A stretch of 64,000 nt of DNA from Megachile rotundata (taxonomy: Eukaryota > Arthropoda > Insecta > Hymenoptera > Megachilidae), in assembly GCF_050947335.1 (NCBI RefSeq), contig NW_027474185.1, positions 1 through 64,000 on the forward strand. Direction: 5' to 3'. Position 1 is the first letter of the stretch. Each line of letters opens with the position of its first letter. The position numbers were made by a program, and so were the translations under genes. A model generated the notes under the pieces. That model saw only the letters and a program-made list of their open reading frames with translations, did no database searches and was not told where the DNA came from. Below, piece by piece: positions 12,066 to 24,100 of this stretch.

Positions 12066-15000
12066 AGCATAATATGGCTAATAATATGAGTTAGATTTAT
12101 AATAATAAGAGTAATAAGTATAGTAATTGCCGTTCTATCGATAATATAAGCATAATATGGCTAATAATATGAGTTAGGTAGATAATAATAAGAGTAATAA
12201 GTATAGTGATTGTCTTTCTATCGATCATATAAGCATAATATGGCTAATAATATGAGTTAGGTTGATAATAATACGAGTAATAAGTATAGTAAATGTCGTG
12301 CTATCGATCATATCTGCATAATATGGTTAATAATATGAGTTAGATTGATAATAGTGAGTGTAATAAGTATAGTAATTGTCGTTCTATCGATCATAATTGC
12401 ATAATATGGATAATAATATGAGTTAGATTGATAATAGTGAGTGTAATAATTATAGTAATTGTCGTTCTGTCGCTCATGTAAGCACAATATGGCTAATAAT
12501 ATGAGTTAGATTGATAATAATAAGAGTAATAAGTATAGTAATTGTCGTTCTATCGATCATATAAGCATAATATGGCTAATAATATGAGTTAGATTTATAA
12601 TAATAGGAGTAATAAGTATAGTAATTGTAGTTCTATCGATCATATCTGCATAATATGGTTAATAATATGAGTTAGATTGATAATAATAAGAGTAATGGGT
12701 ATAGTAATTGTCGTTATATCGATCATATAAACATAATATGGCTAATAGCATGAGTTAGATTGATAATAATAAGAGTAATAAGTATAGTAATTGTCGTTCT
12801 ATCGATCATAATTGCATAATATGGTTAATAATATGAATTAGAATGATAATAGTGAGTGTAATAAGTATAGTAATTGTCGTTCTATCGATCTTATAAGCAT
12901 AATATGGCTAATAATATGAGTTAGGTTGATAATAATAGGAGTAGTAAGTATAGTAATTGACGTTCTATCGGTCATATAACCATAATATGGCTAATAATAT
13001 GAGTTAGATTGATAATAGTGAGTGTAATAAGTATAGAAATTGTCGTTCTATCCATCATATCTGCATAATATGGTTAATAATATGAGTTAGATTGATAATA
13101 ATAAGAGTAATGAGTATAGTAATTGTCGTACTATCGATCATATAAGCATAATATGGCTAATAATATGAGTTAGATTTATAATAGTAAGAGTAATAAATAT
13201 AGTAATTGTCGCTCTATCGATCATATAAGCACAATATGGCTAATAATATGAGTTAGATTGATAATAATAAGAGTAATAAGTATAGTAATTGTCGTTCTAT
13301 CGATCATATCTGCATAATATGGTTAATAATATGAGTTAGATTGATAATAATAAGAGTAATAAGTATAGTAATTGTCGTTATATCGATCATATAACCATAA
13401 TATGGCTAATAGCATGAGTTAGATTGATAATAATAAGAGTAATGAGTATAGTAATTGTCGTTCTATCGATCATATCTGCATAATATGGTTAATAATATGA
13501 GTTAGATTGATTATAATAAGAGTAATAAGTATAGTAATTGTCGTTATATCGATCATATAACCATAATATGGCTAATAGCATGAGTTAGATTGATAATAAT
13601 AAGAGTAATGAGTATAGTAATTGTCGTTCTATCGATCATATCTGCATAATATGGTCAATAATATGAGTTAGATTGATAATAGTGAGTGTAATAAATATAG
13701 TAATTGTCGTTCTATCGCTCATATAAGCACAATATGGCTAATAATATGAGTTAGATTGATAATAATAAGAGTAATAAGTATAGTAATTGTCGTTCTATCG
13801 ATCATATCTGCATAATATGGCTAGTAATATGAGTTAGATTGATAACAGTGAGTATAATAAGTATAGTAATTGTTGTTCTATCGATCATATTAGCATAATA
13901 TGGTTAATAATATGAGCTAGATTGATAATAATAAGAGTAATAAGTATAGTAATTGTCGTTCTATCGATCATATAAGCATAATATGGCTAATAATATGAGT
14001 TAGATTGATAATAGTAAGAGAAATAAGTATAGTAATTGTCGTTCTATCGATCATATAAGCATAATATGGCTAATAATATGAGTTAGATTTATAATAATAA
14101 GAGTAATAAGTATAGTAATTGTCGTTTTATCGATCATATAAGCATAATATGGCTAATAGCATGAGTTAGATTGATAATAATAAGAGTAATGAGTATAGTA
14201 ATTGTCGTTCTATCGATCATATCTGCATAATATGGTTAATAATATGAGTTAGATTGATAATAATAAGAGCAATGAGTATAGTAGTTGTCGTACTATCGAT
14301 CATGTAAGCATAATATGGCTAATAATATGAGGTAGTTTGATAATAATAAGTGTAATAAGTATAGTAATTGTCGTCCTATCGATCATAATTGCATAATATG
14401 GTTAATAATATGAGTTAGATTGATGATAATAAGAGCAATGAGTATAGTAATTGTCGTACTATCGATCATATAAGCATAATATGGCTAATAATATGCGTTA
14501 GATTTATAATAATAGGAGTAATAAGTATAGTAATTGTCGTTCTATCGATCATATAAGCACAATATGGCTAATAATATGAGTTAGATTGATAATAATAACA
14601 GTAATAAGTATAGTAATTGTCGTTCTATCGATAATATAAGCATAATATGGCTAATAACATGAGTGAGATTGATAATACTAAGAGTAGTGAGTATAGTAAT
14701 TCTCGTTCTATCGATCATATCTGCATAATATGGCTAATAATATGAGTTAGATTGATAACAATAAGAGTAATAAGTATAGTAATTGTCGTTCTATCGATCA
14801 TATAAGCATAATATGGCTAATAATATGAGTTAGATTGATAACAGTGAGTATAATAAGTATAGTAATTGTCGTTATATCGATCATATAAGCATAATATGGC
14901 TAATAGCATGAGTTAGATTGATAATAATAACAGTAATGAGTATAGTAATTGTCGTTCTATCGATCATATCTGCATAATATGGTTAATAATATGAGTTAGA

Positions 15001-15437
15001 TTGATAATAATAAGAGCAATGAGTATAGTAGTTGTCGTACTATCGATCATGTAAGCATAATATGGCTAATAATATGAGGTAGATTGATAATAATAAGTGT
15101 AATAAGTATAGTAATTGTCGTCCTATCGATCATAATTGCAAAATATGGTTAATAATATGAGTTAGATTGATGATAATAAGAGCAATGAGTATAGTAATTG
15201 TCGTACTATCGATCATATAAGCATAATATGGCTAATAACATGAGTGAGATTGATAATACTAAGAGTAGTGAGTATAGTAATTCTCGTTCTATCGATCATA
15301 TCTGCATAATATGGTTAATAATATGAGTTAGATTGATAATAGTGAGTGTAATAAGTATAGTAATTGTCGTTCTATCGATCATATTAGCATAATATGGTTA
15401 ATAATATGAGTTAGATTGATAATAATAAGAGTAATAA

Positions 15438-18400
15438 GTATAGTAATTGTCGTTCTATCGATCATGTAAGCATAATATGACTAATAATATGAGTTAGATT
15501 TATAATAATAAGAGTAATAAGTATAGTAATTGTCGTTCTATCGATCATATAAGCATAATATGGCTAATAATATGAGTTAGATTTATAATAATAAGAGTAA
15601 TAAGTATAGTAATTGCCGTTCTATCGATAATATAAGCATAATATGGCTAATAATATGAGTTAGGTAGATAATAATAAGAGTAATAAGTATAGTGATTGTC
15701 TTTCTATCGATCATATAAGCATAATATGGCTAATAATATGAGTTAGGTTGATAATAATACGAGTAATAAGTATAGTAAATGTCGTGCTATCGATCATATC
15801 TGCATAATATGGTTAATAATATGAGTTAGATTGATAATAGTGAGTGTAATAAGTATAGTAATTGTCGTTCTATCGATCATAATTGCATAATATGGATAAT
15901 AATATGAGTTAGATTGATAATAGTGAGTGTAATAATTATAGTAATTGTCGTTCTGTCGCTCATGTAAGCACAATATGGCTAATAATATGAGTTAGATTGA
16001 TAATAATAAGAGTAATAAGTATAGTAATTGTCGTTCTATCGATCATATAAGCATAATATGGCTAATAATATGAGTTAGATTGATAATAATAAGTGTAATA
16101 AGTATAGTAATTGTCGTTCTATCGATCATAATTGCATAATGTGGTTAATAATATGAGTTAGATTGATAATAATAAGAGCAATGAGTATAGTAATTGTCGT
16201 TCTATCGATCATATAAGCATAATATGGCTAATAATATGAGTTAGATTTATAATAATAAGAGTAATAAGTATAGTAATTGTCGTTCTATCGATAATATAAG
16301 CATAATATGGCTAATAATATGAGTTAGATTTATAATAATAGGAGTAATAAGTATAGTAATTGTAGTTCTATCGATCATATCTGCATAATATGGTTAATAA
16401 TATGAGTTAGATTGATAATAATAAGAGTAATAGGTATAGTAATTGTCGTTATATCGATCATATAAACATAATATGGCTAATAGCATGAGTTAGATTGATA
16501 ATAATAAGAGTAATAAGTATAGTAATTGTCGTTCTATCGATCATAATTGCATAATATGGTTAATAATATGAATTAGAATGATAATAGTGAGTGTAATAAG
16601 TATAGTAATTGTCGTTCTATCGATCTTATAAGCATAATATGGCTAATAATATGAGTTAGGTTGATAATAATAGGAGTAGTAAGTATAGTAATTGACGTTC
16701 TATCGGTCATATAACCATAATATGGCTAATAATATGAGTTAGATTGATAATAGTGAGTGTAATAAGTATAGAAATTGTCGTTCTATCCATCATATCTGCA
16801 TAATATGGTTAATAATATGAGTTAGATTGATAATAATAAGAGTAATGAGTATAGTAATTGTCGTACTATCGATCATATAAGCATAATATGGCTAATAATA
16901 TGAGTTAGATTTATAATAGTAAGAGTAATAAATATAGTAATTGTCGCTCTATCGATCATATAAGCACAATATGGCTAATAATATGAGTTAGATTGATAAT
17001 AATAAGAGTAATAAGTATAGTAATTGTCGTTCTATCGATCATATCTGCATAATATGGTTAATAATATGAGTTAGATTGATAATAATAAGAGTAATAAGTA
17101 TAGTAATTGTCGTTATATCGATCATATAACCATAATATGGCTAATAGCATGAGTTAGATTGATAATAATAAGAGTAATGAGTATAGTAATTGTCGTTCTA
17201 TCGATCATATCTGCATAATATGGTTAATAATATGAGTTAGATTGATTATAATAAGAGTAATAAGTATAGTAATTGTCGTTATATCGATCATATAACCATA
17301 ATATGGCTAATAGCATGAGTTAGATTGATAATAATAAGAGTAATGAGTATAGTAATTGTCGTTCTATCGATCATATCTGCATAATATGGTCAATAATATG
17401 AGTTAGATTGATAATAGTGAGTGTAATAAATATAGTAATTGTCGTTCTATCGCTCATATAAGCACAATATGGCTAATAATATGAGTTAGATTGATAATAA
17501 TAAGAGTAATAAGTATAGTAATTGTCGTTCTATCGATCATATCTGCATAATATGGCTAGTAATATGAGTTAGATTGATAACAGTGAGTATAATAAGTATA
17601 GTAATTGTTGTTCTATCGATCATATTAGCATAATATGGTTAATAATATGAGCTAGATTGATAATAATAAGAGTAATAAGTATAGTAATTGTCGTTCTATC
17701 GATCATATAAGCATAATATGGCTAATAATATGAGTTAGATTGATAATAGTAAGAGAAATAAGTATAGTAATTGTCGTTCTATCGATCATATAAGCATAAT
17801 ATGGCTAATAATATGAGTTAGATTTATAATAATAAGAGTAATAAGTATAGTAATTGTCGTTTTATCGATCATATAAGCATAATATGGCTAATAGCATGAG
17901 TTAGATTGATAATAATAAGAGTAATGAGTATAGTAATTGTCGTTCTATCGATCATATCTGCATAATATGGTTAATAATATGAGTTAGATTGATAATAATA
18001 AGAGCAATGAGTATAGTAGTTGTCGTACTATCGATCATGTAAGCATAATATGGCTAATAATATGAGGTAGATTGATAATAATAAGTGTAATAAGTATAGT
18101 AATTGTCGTCCTATCGATCATAATTGCATAATATGGTTAATAATATGAGTTAGATTGATGATAATAAGAGCAATGAGTATAGTAATTGTCGTACTATCGA
18201 TCATATAAGCATAATATGGCTAATAATATGCGTTAGATTTATAATAATAGGAGTAATAAGTATAGTAATTGTCGTTCTATCGATCATATAAGCACAATAT
18301 GGCTAATAATATGAGTTAGATTGATAATAATAACAGTAATAAGTATAGTAATTGTCGTTCTATCGATAATATAAGCATAATATGGCTAATAACATGAGTG

Positions 18401-19172
18401 AGATTGATAATACTAAGAGTAGTGAGTATAGTAATTCTCGTTCTATCGATCATATCTGCATAATATGGCTAATAATATGAGTTAGATTGATAACAATAAG
18501 AGTAATAAGTATAGTAATTGTCGTTCTATCGATCATATAAGCATAATATGGCTAATAATATGAGTTAGATTGATAACAGTGAGTATAATAAGTATAGTAA
18601 TTGTCGTTATATCGATCATATAAGCATAATATGGCTAATAGCATGAGTTAGATTGATAATAATAACAGTAATGAGTATAGTAATTGTCGTTCTATCGATC
18701 ATATCTGCATAATATGGTTAATAATATGAGTTAGATTGATAATAATAAGAGCAATGAGTATAGTAGTTGTCGTACTATCGATCATGTAAGCATAATATGG
18801 CTAATAATATGAGGTAGATTGATAATAATAAGTGTAATAAGTATAGTAATTGTCGTCCTATCGATCATAATTGCAAAATATGGTTAATAATATGAGTTAG
18901 ATTGATGATAATAAGAGCAATGAGTATAGTAATTGTCGTACTATCGATCATATAAGCATAATATGGCTAATAACATGAGTGAGATTGATAATACTAAGAG
19001 TAGTGAGTATAGTAATTCTCGTTCTATCGATCATATCTGCATAATATGGTTAATAATATGAGTTAGATTGATAATAGTGAGTGTAATAAGTATAGTAATT
19101 GTCGTTCTATCGATCATATTAGCATAATATGGTTAATAATATGAGTTAGATTGATAATAATAAGAGTAATAA
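15438..19172 (+). repeat. Reference copy of the block II HOR: 45 monomers, 3735 bp
   Basis: I read this copy monomer by monomer and counted exactly 45 units of 83 bp. Landmarks are m1 ATGTAAGC with ATATGAC; m3 TTGCCGTTC with CGATAATAT; m4 GTGATTGTCTTTC; m5 AAATGTCGTGC; m6 AATTGC with GGATAAT; m7 CTGTCGCTCATG; m14 GAATTAGAATG; m16 TTGACGTTCTATCGGTC; m17 TAGAAATTG with ATCCATC; m26-m27 GATAACAGTGAGTATAA then TTGTTGTTC with GAGCTAG; m30 CGTTTTATCG; m32 and m41 TAGTTGTCGTAC with GAGGTAG; m34 ATGCGTTAG; m36 and m43 ACATGAGTGAG. m31-m34 and m40-m43 resemble each other, an internal offset of nine monomers (747 bp). The marker ATGTAAGC at 15464 recurs exactly 3735 bp later, at 19199. Confidence 0.93.
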
Positions 19173-21164
19173 GTATAGTAATTGTCGTTCTATCGATCAT
19201 GTAAGCATAATATGACTAATAATATGAGTTAGATTTATAATAATAAGAGTAATAAGTATAGTAATTGTCGTTCTATCGATCATATAAGCATAATATGGCT
19301 AATAATATGAGTTAGGTAGATAATAATAAGAGTAATAAGTATAGTGATTGTCTTTCTATCGATCATATAAGCATAATATGGCTAATAATATGAGTTAGGT
19401 TGATAATAATACGAGTAATAAGTATAGTAAATGTCGTGCTATCGATCATATCTGCATAATATGGTTAATAATATGAGTTAGATTGATAATAGTGAGTGTA
19501 ATAAGTATAGTAATTGTCGCTCTATCGATCATAATTGCATAATATGGATAATAATATGAGTTAGATTGATAATAGTGAGTGTAATAATTATAGTAATTGT
19601 CGTTCTGTCGCTCATGTAAGCACAATATGGCTAATAATATGAGTTAGATTGATAATAATAAGAGTAATAAGTATAGTAATTGTCGTTCTATCGATCATAT
19701 AAGCATAATATGGCTAATAATATGAGTTAGATTGATAATAATAAGTGTAATAAGTATAGTAATTGTCGTTCTATCGATCATAATTGCATAATGTGGTTAA
19801 TAATATGAGTTAGATTGATAATAATAAGAGCAATGAGTATAGTAATTGTCGTTCTATCGATCATATAAGCATAATATGGCTAATAATATGAGTTAGATTT
19901 ATAATAATAAGAGTAATAAGTATAGTAATTGTCGTTCTATCGATAATATAAGCATAATATGGCTAATAATATGAGTTAGATTTATAATAATAGGAGTAAT
20001 AAGTATAGTAATTGTAGTTCTATCGATCATATCTGCATAATATGGTTAATAATATGAGTTAGATTGATAATAATAAGAGTAATAGGTATAGTAATTGTCG
20101 TTATATCGATCATATAAACATAATATGGCTAATAGCATGAGTTAGATTGATAATAATAAGAGTAATAAGTATAGTAATTGTCGTTCTATCGATCATAATT
20201 GCATAATATGGTTAATAATATGAATTAGAATGATAATAGTGAGTGTAATAAGTATAGTAATTGTCGTTCTATCGATCTTATAAGCATAATATGGCTAATA
20301 ATATGAGTTAGGTTGATAATAATAGGAGTAGTAAGTATAGTAATTGACGTTCTATCGGTCATATAACCATAATATGGCTAATAATATGAGTTAGATTGAT
20401 AATAGTGAGTGTAATAAGTATAGAAATTGTCGTTCTATCCATCATATCTGCATAATATGGTTAATAATATGAGTTAGATTGATAATAATAAGAGTAATGA
20501 GTATAGTAATTGTCGTACTATCGATCATATAAGCATAATATGGCTAATAATATGAGTTAGATTTATAATAGTAAGAGTAATAAATATAGTAATTGTCGCT
20601 CTATCGATCATATAAGCACAATATGGCTAATAATATGAGTTAGATTGATAATAATAAGAGTAATAAGTATAGTAATTGTCGTTCTATCGATCATATCTGC
20701 ATAATATGGTTAATAATATGAGTTAGATTGATAATAATAAGAGTAATAAGTATAGTAATTGTCGTTATATCGATCATATAACCATAATATGGCTAATAGC
20801 ATGAGTTAGATTGATAATAATAAGAGTAATGAGTATAGTAATTGTCGTTCTATCGATCATATCTGCATAATATGGTTAATAATATGAGTTAGATTGATTA
20901 TAATAAGAGTAATAAGTATAGTAATTGTCGTTATATCGATCATATAACCATAATATGGCTAATAGCATGAGTTAGATTGATAATAATAAGAGTAATGAGT
21001 ATAGTAATTGTCGTTCTATCGATCATATCTGCATAATATGGTCAATAATATGAGTTAGATTGATAATAGTGAGTGTAATAAGTATAGTAATTGTCGTTCT
21101 ATCGATCATATTAGCATAATATGGTTAATAATATGAGTTAGATTGATAATAATAAGAGTAATAA
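19173..21164 (+). repeat. Block II HOR copy shortened to 24 monomers
   Basis: The m1 markers are at 19199 and 21191, 1992 bp or 24 monomers apart. Against the reference the copy lacks m3 (the TTGCCGTTC monomer should follow at about 19310) and lacks 20 monomers between m24 and m44. The m24 start, GGTCAATAATATG (about 21040), runs directly into the end of an m44, GATAATAGTGAGTGTAATAAG, followed by m45. Both source monomers share that 3' part, so the crossover lies within shared sequence. Confidence 0.9.
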
Positions 21165-24100
21165 GTATAGTAATTGTCGTTCTATCGATCATGTAAGCAT
21201 AATATGACTAATAATATGAGTTAGATTTATAATAATAAGAGTAATAAGTATAGTAATTGTCGTTCTATCGATCATATAAGCATAATATGGCTAATAATAT
21301 GAGTTAGATTTATAATAATAAGAGTAATAAGTATAGTAATTGCCGTTCTATCGATAATATAAGCATAATATGGCTAATAATATGAGTTAGGTAGATAATA
21401 ATAAGAGTAATAAGTATAGTGATTGTCTTTCTATCGATCATATAAGCATAATATGGCTAATAATATGAGTTAGGTTGATAATAATACGAGTAATAAGTAT
21501 AGTAAATGTCGTGCTATCGATCATATCTGCATAATATGGTTAATAATATGAGTTAGATTGATAATAGTGAGTGTAATAAGTATAGTAATTGTCGTTCTAT
21601 CGATCATAATTGCATAATATGGATAATAATATGAGTTAGATTGATAATAGTGAGTGTAATAATTATAGTAATTGTCGTTCTGTCGCTCATGTAAGCACAA
21701 TATGGCTAATAATATGAGTTAGATTGATAATAATAAGAGTAATAAGTATAGTAATTGTCGTTCTATCGATCATATAAGCATAATATGGCTAATAATATGA
21801 GTTAGATTGATAATAATAAGTGTAATAAGTATAGTAATTGTCGTTCTATCGATCATAATTGCATAATGTGGTTAATAATATGAGTTAGATTGATAATAAT
21901 AAGAGCAATGAGTATAGTAATTGTCGTTCTATCGATCATATAAGCATAATATGGCTAATAATATGAGTTAGATTTATAATAATAAGAGTAATAAGTATAG
22001 TAATTGTCGTTCTATCGATAATATAAGCATAATATGGCTAATAATATGAGTTAGATTTATAATAATAGGAGTAATAAGTATAGTAATTGTAGTTCTATCG
22101 ATCATATCTGCATAATATGGTTAATAATATGAGTTAGATTGATAATAATAAGAGTAATAGGTATAGTAATTGTCGTTATATCGATCATATAAACATAATA
22201 TGGCTAATAGCATGAGTTAGATTGATAATAATAAGAGTAATAAGTATAGTAATTGTCGTTCTATCGATCATAATTGCATAATATGGTTAATAATATGAAT
22301 TAGAATGATAATAGTGAGTGTAATAAGTATAGTAATTGTCGTTCTATCGATCTTATAAGCATAATATGGCTAATAATATGAGTTAGGTTGATAATAATAG
22401 GAGTAGTAAGTATAGTAATTGACGTTCTATCGGTCATATAACCATAATATGGCTAATAATATGAGTTAGATTGATAATAGTGAGTGTAATAAGTATAGAA
22501 ATTGTCGTTCTATCCATCATATCTGCATAATATGGTTAATAATATGAGTTAGATTGATAATAATAAGAGTAATGAGTATAGTAATTGTCGTACTATCGAT
22601 CATATAAGCATAATATGGCTAATAATATGAGTTAGATTTATAATAGTAAGAGTAATAAATATAGTAATTGTCGCTCTATCGATCATATAAGCACAATATG
22701 GCTAATAATATGAGTTAGATTGATAATAATAAGAGTAATAAGTATAGTAATTGTCGTTCTATCGATCATATCTGCATAATATGGTTAATAATATGAGTTA
22801 GATTGATAATAATAAGAGTAATAAGTATAGTAATTGTCGTTATATCGATCATATAACCATAATATGGCTAATAGCATGAGTTAGATTGATAATAATAAGA
22901 GTAATGAGTATAGTAATTGTCGTTCTATCGATCATATCTGCATAATATGGTTAATAATATGAGTTAGATTGATTATAATAAGAGTAATAAGTATAGTAAT
23001 TGTCGTTATATCGATCATATAACCATAATATGGCTAATAGCATGAGTTAGATTGATAATAATAAGAGTAATGAGTATAGTAATTGTCGTTCTATCGATCA
23101 TATCTGCATAATATGGTCAATAATATGAGTTAGATTGATAATAGTGAGTGTAATAAATATAGTAATTGTCGTTCTATCGCTCATATAAGCACAATATGGC
23201 TAATAATATGAGTTAGATTGATAATAATAAGAGTAATAAGTATAGTAATTGTCGTTCTATCGATCATATCTGCATAATATGGCTAGTAATATGAGTTAGA
23301 TTGATAACAGTGAGTATAATAAGTATAGTAATTGTTGTTCTATCGATCATATTAGCATAATATGGTTAATAATATGAGCTAGATTGATAATAATAAGAGT
23401 AATAAGTATAGTAATTGTCGTTCTATCGATCATATAAGCATAATATGGCTAATAATATGAGTTAGATTGATAATAGTAAGAGAAATAAGTATAGTAATTG
23501 TCGTTCTATCGATCATATAAGCATAATATGGCTAATAATATGAGTTAGATTTATAATAATAAGAGTAATAAGTATAGTAATTGTCGTTTTATCGATCATA
23601 TAAGCATAATATGGCTAATAGCATGAGTTAGATTGATAATAATAAGAGTAATGAGTATAGTAATTGTCGTTCTATCGATCATATCTGCATAATATGGTTA
23701 ATAATATGAGTTAGATTGATAATAATAAGAGCAATGAGTATAGTAGTTGTCGTACTATCGATCATGTAAGCATAATATGGCTAATAATATGAGGTAGATT
23801 GATAATAATAAGTGTAATAAGTATAGTAATTGTCGTCCTATCGATCATAATTGCATAATATGGTTAATAATATGAGTTAGATTGATGATAATAAGAGCAA
23901 TGAGTATAGTAATTGTCGTACTATCGATCATATAAGCATAATATGGCTAATAATATGCGTTAGATTTATAATAATAGGAGTAATAAGTATAGTAATTGTC
24001 GTTCTATCGATCATATAAGCACAATATGGCTAATAATATGAGTTAGATTGATAATAATAACAGTAATAAGTATAGTAATTGTCGTTCTATCGATAATATA

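Larger units (their letters stand above)
10875..15437 (+). repeat. Block II HOR copy with a 10-monomer insert (55 monomers)
   Basis: The copy spans from m1 (ATGTAAGCATAATATGAC, 10901) to the next m1 marker at 15464. The distance is 4563 bp, which is 55 monomers minus 2 bp, the loss being due to the 81-bp monomer at 11705. After m1-m5 the sequence departs at about 11240 into block I-like monomers: TATAATAATTG, GGTCGATAATATG, CGCTCATATCAGCAC, GGCTAAAAATATG and GAGCAACGAG. At about 12065 it re-enters at m2 and m3 and then follows the reference order to m45. Confidence 0.85.
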
